From contig JAQUZU010000010.1 in the NCBI GenBank assembly GCA_028691175.1, positions 1-27,532 on the forward strand: a stretch of DNA of 27,532 bases, written 5' to 3'. A program made the position numbers and the translations under genes. Numbering within the stretch: position 1 is the stretch's first letter; every line of letters starts with the position of its first letter. The notes under the pieces were generated by a model. It did no database searches. It was not told where the DNA came from and was given only the letters and a program-made list of their open reading frames with translations. Source of the stretch: Candidatus Kapaibacterium sp. Its GTDB lineage: Bacteria; Bacteroidota; Ignavibacteria; Kapaibacteriales; UBA2268. This document shows positions 6,583-13,789 of the stretch, piece by piece.

Positions 6583-9500
6583 TTAATTTTCGTAATTTGG
6601 CTTTTCGAAGACTGCATCATCGATAGGCGGTTTCTGCTGTTTATTTCTAGCGAAGAAATAGTAGAACGCCGGGATAATCCAGAGTGTGAAAATGGTTGAG
6701 AATACCAAACCGCCAACAGACACAACGCCCATAGGCATACGCATTTCCGCACCGGAATCGCCGATTCCGAGTGCCATCGGGAGCATACCGAGGATAATCG
6801 CCATGGTAGACATGATGACTGCCTTTAGTTTGGTCGGTGCGCCCTCGCGAAGTGCATCACGAATGGACATACGCCTGTTGCGAACAAGTTCGTTTGTATA
6901 ATCCAAGATTAAGATTGCGTTATTTACCACAATACCGACAAGCATAATTACGCCGAGGAGTGCAGTAATACCGAGTGCGATTTTCGAGAAATATAGGAAA
7001 AGCACTACGCCGATAAGTGCCAGCGGAATTGTCATCAGAATGTAGATCGGCTGAATAAAAGATTCGAGGACAGCCGCAAGCAGAATGTATGTAAGTACAA
7101 TTGAAAGAGCGAATGCAAAGAGCATGTCGGCAATCATTTCATTCATCGCTTTTGTGTTGCCGCCCCATTTGAATTTGTAGCCCGGCTCAAATTCTATTTC
7201 ACTCATACGTTTGTTGATTTCGTTAGTTACGTCGCTAACTGCGACATCCGGAGAGTTTGCACCGGTAAAACGGATTGCAGTAAATTTATCATCGTGTAGA
7301 ATCTTCGTAAATCCGTTTGTGAAAGATATGTTTGCAAGTTGGTTCATGCGATAGCTGACGCCGTTCGGCGCAATAACCGAAATATTGCCAATTTTTTCAG
7401 GTGTGTCGGTCGAGACATTATCGAACATGATGTTTATTTCGTAATCTTCGCCATCTTCGGTGAATTGAGTCGCTTCCATCCCTTCCATGCTGGCACGAAG
7501 CGTGAGAGCGAGTGTCGAGGCAGTAAGTCCTACTTCGTTCAAAACATCGCGTTTCGGGCGAATAGTGATTTCAGGCTTGCCGGAACGTGAGGAGTTATCG
7601 AAGTTGATTAAGCCCTTAACGCCACGCAATTTGTTTATAACCTCATACTTGTACTTCTCGAGTTTATCGGTTTCCTGTCCTACAACATAGAAATCTATAG
7701 GGTAATTTTCGCCACCACCACCAAATAAAGAGACAGTCGATACGTTGAACTTCGCGCTCGGAATATCTGCTAACTCTTTAATAAACTCGCCAACATAATA
7801 CATTATTGCGTGGTCGCGGTCTTTGCGGTCGCACAAATCTACATCGATTTTCGCCATATTGGTACCTATATCGGTATCGGCTTTTTTACCTAAGTCGGTC
7901 AGCAAATACTTGATTTCAGGGTGACGTGAGGTAAGTCTGCGTTCAACTTCGCCAACCAATGCACGAGTCTGATCAAGATTATATTCCACAGGAAGTTCTG
8001 CAGTAATAGTGATTTTTCCGTTATCAGTCGTCGGGGAAAGCTCAAATCCGAGTTTCGAACCAAAAACCATCATTACAAAAACGAACAGCGCAATAGATGC
8101 AGCAATTGTAACTGCAGAAGTAATTTTATTTTTGAGTACAAGTTCAAGTGACCAAGAGTACACTTTTTTCATCTTGTCTTCCATCGAGTTTGCAAAATCG
8201 GTCATGCGGTTTTTGGTAATTTTTTCCGGCAAGATCAGGTTTGCAAGCATCGGGGTTAATGTAAATGAAGTAAAGATTGAGAGCACGGACGAGAAGCACG
8301 CCGCGAGAGCCATTTCCGACATCATTCTACCAACCATTGAGTCCATCGAAGCAATCGGCAGGAACACGCATATATTCGTCAAAGTTGAGGCGACTACAGC
8401 CGTTACAACCTCTGTCGTACCGAAATACGAGGCTTGTGTCGTGTTCAATCCCAGTTCTTTGTGGCGGAAAATATTTTCGATTACTACCACGGAGTTTGCT
8501 ACAAGCACGCCCACGCACGAGGAAATACCCATTAGCGAGAGGGAGTTTTTCGACAAACCGGCAGCAGACATCAGTAAGAACGTAATGATAATTGACGTAG
8601 GCATCGAGAGTGCGATAATAAATGTCGAACGCCAATCGAAGAGGAACAGGAAGAGGACAATCGCAGTAAAGAGAATACCCAGTTCGAGGTTTGACATCAA
8701 GTCGCTAAGTGAATCTTTTACGAACTTGGAGCCGTCATAAGCAAGGTCGAGGTGCATACCCGCAGGCAGCGATGCCTGGATTTCCGGTAACTGCGCGATT
8801 ACTTCTTCCGCTACTTTTACGACGTTACCGTCCGATGCTTTCACAATTGCGAGGCGGACTACGTTGTCGTTTTTAACTTTAGTGCGGTTATCAAAGTAGG
8901 TAGCAGACTGTCTGATTTTTTCGCCTGCATCAGTTACTTCGGCAAATTGCGATATTTTCTTTGCACCAAACGGCGTAGCGACCTGCAGGTTACGAATTTC
9001 ATCCAAAGTCCTGAACTTACTTGTAAAGCGGACTGTCAAGTCCTGATTTTGATTCTGGAAATATCCACCCGGAATATCGTAGTTTTGGTTTGCAAGGGTC
9101 GAGAGCAACGACGGCAACGAAATGCCGTCTTCAAATGCCGTGCGGTTGTCCATTGAAATATGGATTTCGCGCTTCTGACCACCCGTAATATTTACTTTAG
9201 CCACACCCTGAATCTGCGAGAACCGATCCTTCAAAGTTTTATCTGCTACTTCATAGAGTTCCTTCGGGCTTTGATCACCTGTAAGCAGGATATCTAAGAT
9301 TGCAAACGAGTTAATATCGATTTTCTCTACTATAGGATCATTGGCATCGTCAGGGAGGTCATTGATAATTGCATCAACTTTGTTTTTCACCTCTTGGTTC
9401 GCCACATCGACCGACTTAGTCAGTTTAAACTCGATTAGCACAATTGAAACGCCGTCGAGCGAATAGGAGGTAATTTTCTCGATTTCGGAGACTGTCGAGA

Positions 9501-9711
9501 CAGCGTCCTCAATTTTCTTCGTGATTTGCCCCTCGATTTCTTTTGGACCTGCACCACCATATACCGTCTGAATCGTTACATACGGAATTTCTACATCCGG
9601 CATGCTGTTCATCGGCATATTGTTGTATGCTATCACGCCAAATAACAGCAACGCAGCTATTATCATGGTCATCATGACCGGGCGCTTGATGGAGACTTTT
9701 ACTAAAAACAT
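6583..9711 (-). CDS. RND-family efflux pump, inner-membrane permease (AcrB-like)
   Basis: 1042 residues, full length for a HAE-type RND pump. It begins 'FLVKVSIKRPVMMTMI' and has 'MPMNSMPDVEIPYVTIQTVYGGAGPKEIE' features typical of the family, two halves each with a periplasmic porter region, and twelve expected membrane helices (TM1 about 11-30, TM2-6 about 340-495, TM7 about 530-550, TM8-12 about 860-1020). It should export hydrophobic or amphiphilic compounds from the inner membrane through the adaptor and TolC encoded upstream in the same operon. Oddly, the two Asp residues of the AcrB TM4 proton relay are Ala405 and Asn406 ('GVLVANSVVVIEN'), and the TM10 Lys is Asn930 ('GIVVNNAIL'); a basic residue is kept near the Arg971 position (Lys963). 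Ion coupling may therefore differ from AcrB. Last gene of the operon, ending at a strong terminator. Confidence 0.95.
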   Translation of the reverse strand: MFLVKVSIKRPVMMTMIIAALLLFGVIAYNNMPMNSMPDVEIPYVTIQTVYGGAGPKEIEGQITKKIEDAVSTVSEIEKITSYSLDGVSIVLIEFKLTKSVDVANQEVKNKVDAIINDLPDDANDPIVEKIDINSFAILDILLTGDQSPKELYEVADKTLKDRFSQIQGVAKVNITGGQKREIHISMDNRTAFEDGISLPSLLSTLANQNYDIPGGYFQNQNQDLTVRFTSKFRTLDEIRNLQVATPFGAKKISQFAEVTDAGEKIRQSATYFDNRTKVKNDNVVRLAIVKASDGNVVKVAEEVIAQLPEIQASLPAGMHLDLAYDGSKFVKDSLSDLMSNLELGILFTAIVLFLFLFDWRSTFIIALSMPTSIIITFLLMSAAGLSKNSLSLMGISSCVGVLVANSVVVIENIFRHKELGLNTTQASYFGTTEVVTAVVASTLTNICVFLPIASMDSMVGRMMSEMALAACFSSVLSIFTSFTLTPMLANLILPEKITKNRMTDFANSMEDKMKKVYSWSLELVLKNKITSAVTIAASIALFVFVMMVFGSKLGFELSPTTDNGKITITAELPVEYNLDQTRALVGEVERRLTSRHPEIKYLLTDLGKKADTDIGTNMAKIDVDLCDRKDRDHAIMYYVGEFIKELADIPSAKFNVSTVSLFGGGGENYPIDFYVVGQETDKLEKYKYEVINKLRGVKGLINFDNSSRSGKPEITIRPKRDVLNEVGLTASTLALTLRASMEGMEATQFTEDGEDYEINIMFDNVSTDTPEKIGNISVIAPNGVSYRMNQLANISFTNGFTKILHDDKFTAIRFTGANSPDVAVSDVTNEINKRMSEIEFEPGYKFKWGGNTKAMNEMIADMLFAFALSIVLTYILLAAVLESFIQPIYILMTIPLALIGVVLFLYFSKIALGITALLGVIMLVGIVVNNAILILDYTNELVRNRRMSIRDALREGAPTKLKAVIMSTMAIILGMLPMALGIGDSGAEMRMPMGVVSVGGLVFSTIFTLWIIPAFYYFFARNKQQKPPIDDAVFEKPNYEN

Positions 9712-9788
9712 TTATTTTCCTTTTATTAGTTATTTTGCGTTTCCACAACCTTTATAATTGTTAATTATGAAGATTAAATCCTCTTCCG

Positions 9789-10832
9789 CTATTTTACGAT
9801 CTTAATTTTACTGCCGTCGTGTACTTGTGCCTGCCCCTCAGTAATGAGGCGGTCGCCGGCTTTAAGACCCGAGAGAATTTCAATATTCAGCCCGCTGGTC
9901 TCGCCGACTGTTACAACACATCTCTTTGCTACACCACCGTCTTCGAGGTATACGTAGCGGTCTTTGCCGTCCCATTGTACGAGATTTTTCTGTACTGCAA
10001 TCGAATTCGGCTTGTTGTAAATATTGATTTTAGTCTCTACTGTTACACCGCTCTTGAGTTCGCGGCGCGGATTATCAAGCATTACTTCTACTCCGAAAGC
10101 ACGTTTCGAATCGTCCATTGCAAGCGGTACCAGGCTTACTCTGCCGGTGAAAATCTTCGAACCGACTTTAACTTCTGCCTTCATGCCAACGTGAATATCT
10201 AATACTTCCTTCTCCGAAGCCCAGATTTGCGCTATCATTTTGTTCAATTTCGCAACAGTAAACAGAGGGTCACCTGCCTTTACAAAGTCGCCCTGCTTGT
10301 ATTTCATTTCAGTTATCACACCCGAAATCGGTGCCTGAATATAAATATATTGCTTGAGTGCCTCATAGTTGCGCTTTGCAACATCATACTGAGTCTGTGC
10401 GTTATCAACGTTTTGTTGCGAGGTTTCGCCACTCTTCAAGAGGTTCTGAAGGCGGTTAAGAGTGAGTTTTGCGTTATCGAGGCTCGCCTTTGACTGCGTG
10501 AGCTGAAGTTGCGGGTTATTCGCCGGAAACTCTACAAGCACCTTGCCCGCCGATACGGACTGCCCGACTTTCGCATTAATCTTTAGAATTTGGTCTCCGA
10601 CCATAGCACCTTTTGTGCTCTCTTCATAGCCACGTAGGCGCGAGAAAAACGTCAGATCACGAGAGAATGTAGTCTCCGTTACTTCCGTTACTTTTACCGG
10701 AATGCCGTCTTCCTTGTGGATTTCCTCCGCACTCTTTTGTTTGATTTGTTCTTTTCCGCAGGACTGCAAGCCCAACACGGCGAGTGCCATTGCACTGCTT
10801 AAAAAGATGGTTTTAAACTTTGTTGCTAACAT
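9789..10832 (-). CDS. RND efflux periplasmic adaptor (membrane fusion protein), lipoprotein
   Basis: 347 residues. Signal 'MALAVLGLQSC' ends in a lipobox, so it is probably lipid-anchored at Cys25. It has the HlyD/AcrA order: N-terminal beta strands, a first lipoyl half ('GDQILKINAKVGQSVSAGKVLVEF'), a helical hairpin (about 110-160, rich in Lys/Gln/Leu), a second lipoyl half ('IYIQAPISGVITEMKYKQGDFVKAGDPL') and a beta-barrel/membrane-proximal part ending 'GLKAGDRLITEGQAQVHDGSKIKIV'. It bridges the pump and the outer-membrane channel. It lies 20 bases after the TolC gene and 77 bases before the pump gene, same strand, clearly one operon. It ends with TAG. Confidence 0.94.
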   Translation of the reverse strand: MLATKFKTIFLSSAMALAVLGLQSCGKEQIKQKSAEEIHKEDGIPVKVTEVTETTFSRDLTFFSRLRGYEESTKGAMVGDQILKINAKVGQSVSAGKVLVEFPANNPQLQLTQSKASLDNAKLTLNRLQNLLKSGETSQQNVDNAQTQYDVAKRNYEALKQYIYIQAPISGVITEMKYKQGDFVKAGDPLFTVAKLNKMIAQIWASEKEVLDIHVGMKAEVKVGSKIFTGRVSLVPLAMDDSKRAFGVEVMLDNPRRELKSGVTVETKINIYNKPNSIAVQKNLVQWDGKDRYVYLEDGGVAKRCVVTVGETSGLNIEILSGLKAGDRLITEGQAQVHDGSKIKIVK

Positions 10833-10852
10833 TTTTATGCCTTTATATTATT

Positions 10853-12304
10853 TTATTTTTTTATCGAATCTGCAATTTTTTTCTCTAACATTTCCTGATA
10901 TTCAGGTTCCATTGTACCGGTTAATTGGTCTAACTCGGCGCAAGCCGTCATATAGTCATAAGCACTCTGCAGGAGATTTGTTTTCGCACTGCGAAGCTCG
11001 AGGTCTGCATTCTTAATCTCAAGTTGAGTACCTGTTCCCTGTTCGAACTGCGAAGTTGAAATGTCATAAGCCTTTTGTGCAAGCGCTACGTTGCGGCGCT
11101 GTGCCTCGAGACTTGTTTTAACACGTTGTATTTCAAGAACTTGCGCGCGTATACTATTATCAATCGAAGATTTCAGCAACGCGATTTGCTCTTTTGTGGT
11201 TTCCTGTTCAATATATGACTGTTGGAGTTTATTTTTCGTGCGATTGCCGTTAAACAGGTTCATAGAGAACGAAATTCCTACCATAGACTCCGTATAACTG
11301 TTGAAATCCCACTTGTCGCTCGAGCCGGCGAAATTTATATAGCCGAAAGCAGACAAAGTCGGATAGTAGTCCGCCTTAGAAATATCGATACTCGCGGCAT
11401 CAACTTCAGTCTTTTTGTTTAACGTCCGCAGGTCGTAATTATTGTTGTAAGCGTTCGAAATAACCGACTGATAATCGCTGATTTCCTCTACGTCCGTCGT
11501 AAGTTCGCCGGTGAAATCGACTTCTTCCGCCATATCCATTCCGAGCAGGATTTTCATGCCGTTCTTGGCACCCTCGAGTGCGTTTTCGAGTTGCTTGATT
11601 TGTGGGCGAATATTCTCCACCTGTACTTCAACCTGCATCACCTGATATTCACTTGTCAAGCCCTGTTTGTAGAGACTGCGAAGATTCGCGAGGTTTTCCT
11701 CCGCATTCACGAGGCTTTCGCGAATAATTTTAAGTTGCTCCTTGCACAAAATAACCGCATAAAACGCCTTTTTAATGCTCGTAATGTCTTTCATCGTAGT
11801 ACCGCGGAACTGCTCTTTTGAGAGGTCGAGGTAGATTTTACTCGCACCAATTCCCGTAAAAACTGCCGACGAAAACAGCACCTGATTAACCTGCAACTTC
11901 GCACTATAGTTGTTGTATTGCGCCATACTCATCATCGTCGGCGACATATCCTGCAACTTGGAGTTATCGGTCGGGATTACATTCTCATTGAAAAGCACGC
12001 CGTAAGTGGCGTTATTCAGCATTGCCGAGAAATTTACGAACGGAATCTGCGATTTGCTGATAAAGCGATTAAAACCCGCTTTAAGATCCACGCTCGGATA
12101 TGCGTAGCCGTAATATTCATCAACTGCAGAATTCGCCTTTGCAACCGTAAGTTGGCTTGTGCGAGTCGAACTCGAATGGTCAATCGAATATTTTACCGCG
12201 TCGGAAAGGCTCATCACTTTTGTCTGAGCCTGCAAGCCTGACTGTGCGAGAAACATCGCCAAAGCAAGTGCCCCATATCGAAGCAATTTAAACATTCTAA
12301 TCAT
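10853..12304 (-). CDS. TolC-family outer-membrane efflux channel
   Basis: 483 residues with a cleavable signal ('ALALAMFLAQSGLQAQ'). It shows the TolC/OEP pattern of two repeated halves, each with long coiled helices: 'SLSDAVKYSIDHS' at the front, 'LANLRSLYKQGLTSEYQVMQVEVQVENIRPQIKQLENALEGAKNGMKILLGMD' in the middle, and 'AQKAYDISTSQFEQGTGTQLEIKNADLELRSAKTNLLQSAYDYMTACAELDQLTG' near the end. Quoted stretches are the conserved helix-turn-helix regions. It forms the trimeric outer-membrane exit duct for the pump. First gene of the operon. ATG at 12304 is supported by AAAGGA 6 bases upstream; an ATG three codons later is possible. Confidence 0.95.
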   Translation of the reverse strand: MIRMFKLLRYGALALAMFLAQSGLQAQTKVMSLSDAVKYSIDHSSSTRTSQLTVAKANSAVDEYYGYAYPSVDLKAGFNRFISKSQIPFVNFSAMLNNATYGVLFNENVIPTDNSKLQDMSPTMMSMAQYNNYSAKLQVNQVLFSSAVFTGIGASKIYLDLSKEQFRGTTMKDITSIKKAFYAVILCKEQLKIIRESLVNAEENLANLRSLYKQGLTSEYQVMQVEVQVENIRPQIKQLENALEGAKNGMKILLGMDMAEEVDFTGELTTDVEEISDYQSVISNAYNNNYDLRTLNKKTEVDAASIDISKADYYPTLSAFGYINFAGSSDKWDFNSYTESMVGISFSMNLFNGNRTKNKLQQSYIEQETTKEQIALLKSSIDNSIRAQVLEIQRVKTSLEAQRRNVALAQKAYDISTSQFEQGTGTQLEIKNADLELRSAKTNLLQSAYDYMTACAELDQLTGTMEPEYQEMLEKKIADSIKK

Positions 12305-12352
12305 GTATTATCCTTTAATATTTAGTTTGGTTTTCCTTCAACTTTACGAATG

Positions 12353-12376
12353 CAAAATTACGCAATAAGCCCTTAT
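12353..12376 (-). promoter_or_regulatory. Candidate promoter and operator of the efflux operon
   Basis: On the minus strand a TAATTTTG box (12353-12360) matches TAnnTTTG, giving a leader of about 40 bases to the TolC ATG. A TTG lies 16 bases further upstream, shorter than the usual 19-21. The palindrome ATAAGCCCTTAT (12365-12376) sits between the two boxes, where a repressor would block transcription. Confidence 0.45.
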
Positions 12377-12451
12377 CAATAAAAATATTTATCTGTAAAA
12401 CGCCGATTATTGCCGATAAACGCCAATCGCATAAGATTATCTGTTTCCGGG

Positions 12452-12518
12452 TTGTACCACTTGTACCACTTGTACCACTTGTACCACGTGTTTGTATACG
12501 AGTTGGGGAAAAATGCAC
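12452..12518 (-). repeat. Modular repeat copy R2: head plus 4 x 9-base unit, inverted relative to R1
   Basis: Read on the minus strand: head GTGCATTTTTCCCCAA, then CTCGTATACAAACAC, then four perfect GTGGTACAA units. It is the longest unit array in the window. Its head carries CTC where R1 has ACC, the same variant as in R5 and R6. Confidence 0.9.
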
Positions 12519-12565
12519 GATTTCATTTATGGTTCATAGAAGTTACTTCCACGAACGCGGGCGTT

Positions 12566-12585
12566 ATTGCGGGCTTGACCCGCAA
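12566..12585 (-). repeat. REP-like palindrome copy 2 (truncated flanks)
   Basis: ATTGCGGG and CCCGCAA arms around CTTGA, without the usual GTC and CCCC flanks seen at 12749-12777. Confidence 0.75.
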
Positions 12586-12592
12586 GAGAAGA

Positions 12593-12674
12593 AACCTCCC
12601 CGTCCTTCGGACACCCCTCCAAAGGAGGGGAATTAGCATTTCTTAGCCCCTCCTCCGGAGGGGTTGGGGAGGTT
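12593..12674. repeat. Nested inverted repeats of CCCCTCC type
   Basis: Outer arms AACCTCCCC (12593-12601) and GGGGAGGTT (12666-12674) enclose two perfect hairpins, CCCCTCC-AAA-GGAGGGG (12614-12630) and CCCCTCC-TCC-GGAGGGG (12647-12663). As DNA this could extrude a branched cruciform; as RNA a three-way junction. There is no open frame of interest. Confidence 0.75.
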
Positions 12675-12688
12675 ACGCAGACGAACGT

Positions 12689-12746
12689 TTGTACCACTTG
12701 TACCACCTGTACCACGTGTTTGTATACGGTTTGGGGTAAAATGCAC
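12689..12746 (-). repeat. Modular repeat copy R3: head plus 3 x 9-base unit
   Basis: Minus-strand reading: head GTGCATTTTACCCCAA (one base differs from R1), ACCGTATACAAACAC, then GTGGTACAG and two GTGGTACAA. The head shares the ACC variant with R1 and R4. On the plus strand a REP-like hairpin follows 3 bases after it. Confidence 0.9.
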
Positions 12747-12748
12747 GG

Positions 12749-12777
12749 CGTCATTGCGGGCTTGACCCGCAATCCCC
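12749..12777 (-). repeat. REP-like palindrome copy 3
   Basis: Full-length reverse complement of copy 1: CGTC, ATTGCGGG, CTTGA, CCCGCAAT, CCCC. Confidence 0.9.
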
Positions 12778-13004
12778 TTCTTAGGCTTACATTCTCTGAC
12801 AAGAGAGGTCAAGGGGAATATTTCTTTTTTCTTTACATTGTAATCCCTATATTTTCTAATTGCTTATATCATTTATATAACAAAACATATTCATTCCAAC
12901 ATTTCTTTATAGCCTAAAAGAAAGAGACATTAAACGCAATATCTGATTTTTAAATACAAAGAGATCTTCTCAACCAATCCAAGGGAAAGGGCTAAGAGAT
13001 GTGT
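12778..13004. other. AT-rich gene-free spacer between two repeat clusters
   Basis: No convincing coding frame, RNA gene or strong hairpin is visible. It separates the minus-oriented copies (R2, R3) from the plus-oriented copies (R4-R6). Confidence 0.5.
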
Positions 13005-13180
13005 GTGCATTTTTCCCCCAAACCGTATACAAACACGTGGTACAAGTGGTACAGACGCCGTGCATTTTTCCCCAACTCGTATACAAACACGTGGTACAGG
13101 TGGTACAAGTGGTACAAACGCCGTGCATTTTTCCCCAACTCGTATACAAACACGTGGTACAGGTGGTACAAGTGGTACAA
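13005..13180 (+). repeat. Tandem array of modular repeat copies R4, R5, R6
   Basis: Three head-to-tail copies. R4 (13005-13054) has an extra C in the head, the ACC variant and two 9-base units, the second ending in G. R5 (13060-13117) and R6 (13123-13180) are identical over the head (CTC variant) and each have GTGGTACAG plus two GTGGTACAA. The R5-R6 period is exactly 63 bases. The R4-R5 period is 55, explained by one missing 9-base unit and one added C. Confidence 0.92.
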
Positions 13181-13189
13181 ACTCCCTCA

Positions 13190-13218
13190 GGGGATTGCGG
13201 GTCAAGCCCGCAATGACG
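13190..13218 (+). repeat. REP-like palindrome copy 4
   Basis: Identical in sequence and orientation to 6412-6440. In both places it starts 9-10 bases after the last GTGGTACAA unit, so repeat array and palindrome form one composite cassette. Confidence 0.9.
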
Positions 13219-13221
13219 TAG

Positions 13222-13260
13222 CCCCTTTTCTACTCGAAGAGGGGTCGCGTAGCACCCCTC
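13222..13260. repeat. Two overlapping hairpins, second related to 6465-6482
   Basis: CCCCTTTTC/GAAGAGGGG (13222-13244, one mismatch) overlaps GAGGGGT/ACCCCTC (13239-13260, loop CGCGTAGC). They are mutually exclusive, like alternative folds. The second is a variant of the 6465-6482 element. Confidence 0.55.
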
Positions 13261-13281
13261 ATGATAAACCCGCGAACGTGG

Positions 13282-13299
13282 GTGGTACAAGTGGTACAA
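13282..13299 (+). repeat. Modular repeat remnant R7: two 9-base units without head
   Basis: Two perfect GTGGTACAA units with no GTGCAT/GTATAC head in front. It is the only headless copy in the window. Confidence 0.8.
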
Positions 13300-13386
13300 A
13301 CTGCAAAAGATACATTTGTTAAGCACAACCTTTTATATAGAACAGGGTAAATTTCCGTGCTTTGTAATTCTGAAGAAATAAAAAAA

Positions 13387-13402
13387 TGTAAAATAAATTA
13401 CA
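13387..13402. promoter_or_regulatory. Candidate CRP/FNR-type operator upstream of the oxidoreductase operon
   Basis: TGTAA, six bases, TTACA: a perfect 5-6-5 palindrome with the spacing of CRP/FNR-superfamily sites (TGTGA-N6-TCACA). It lies 124 bases before the ferredoxin subunit ATG. The half-sites differ from CRP by one base each. Confidence 0.35.
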
Positions 13403-13479
13403 CACATATACAATAATTCAAAAAGAGACTCGTCGTTAGAGATATTGGATTGATAAAACAACTATAAATAACGTTTTGT

Positions 13480-13493
13480 CGAGGGCAACCTCG
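13480..13493 (+). promoter_or_regulatory. Leader hairpin with GNRA-type loop before the oxidoreductase operon
   Basis: CGAGG, loop GCAA, CCTCG: a compact stem with a GNRA tetraloop, about 20 bases upstream of AAAGGA (the Shine-Dalgarno site). It is probably within the 5' leader and may stabilise the mRNA. No riboswitch class is recognised. Confidence 0.4.
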
Positions 13494-13525
13494 GGGACAC
13501 TAATCATAATTTTAAAGGAAACAAT

Positions 13526-13750
13526 ATGGCAAAAGTAGTTGGCGAAGTAGTTATCGACACCGAAAGATGCAAGGGTTGCGAACTCTGTATAGCCGCTTGC
13601 CCGTCGAAATGCTTGAGTTTATCTAACTCAATCAACGTACACGGTTTTCAGTACACAGTTCAATCAGGCGATAATTGCACGGGCTGTGCAAGTTGCGCAT
13701 TGGTTTGTCCGGATGCGGTAATTACAGTTTATAGAAAAGTTAACAAATAA
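13526..13750 (+). CDS. 2-oxoacid:ferredoxin oxidoreductase, delta (ferredoxin) subunit
   Basis: 74 residues, almost entirely a two-cluster ferredoxin: 'CKGCELCIAACP' and 'CTGCASCALVCP', each CxxCxxCxxxCP and so each able to hold a [4Fe-4S] cluster. It passes electrons from the thiamine-diphosphate site to soluble ferredoxin. It starts at ATG with AAAGGA about 8 bases upstream. First gene of a four-gene operon (delta, alpha, beta, gamma), the order common in VOR/KOR enzymes; 39 bases separate it from the alpha subunit gene. Confidence 0.93.
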   Translation: MAKVVGEVVIDTERCKGCELCIAACPSKCLSLSNSINVHGFQYTVQSGDNCTGCASCALVCPDAVITVYRKVNK

Positions 13751-13789
13751 TTGAATCATTAAATCTAAACGACACTAACAGGAGATATA

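Noticed and set aside
6264..6752. A 162-codon frame on the minus strand overlapping the end of the RND pump gene
   Set aside because: Its start lies inside the pump gene in another frame, and it runs through the terminator and the repeats; a typical by-product of REP-like sequence.
8009..8740. A 243-codon frame on the plus strand
   Set aside because: Lies entirely opposite the RND pump gene, has no homology-like motifs and is explained by codon bias of the real gene.
6583..13180. Composite transposon around the efflux operon
   Set aside because: No transposase or integrase is encoded in the interval, and no target-site duplication was found at the repeat edges; only a recombination hypothesis remains.
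13005..13299. CRISPR array
   Set aside because: Spacing is not repeat-spacer-repeat: copies sit in direct tandem with 5-base gaps, units are 9 bases, and no cas gene is present.
12970..13326. Several overlapping open frames of 60-120 codons across the repeat cluster on both strands
   Set aside because: They translate the 9-base unit (a multiple of three, so it stays open) and the REP-like palindrome into low-complexity peptides, with no ribosome site and no consistent frame between R4 and R5.
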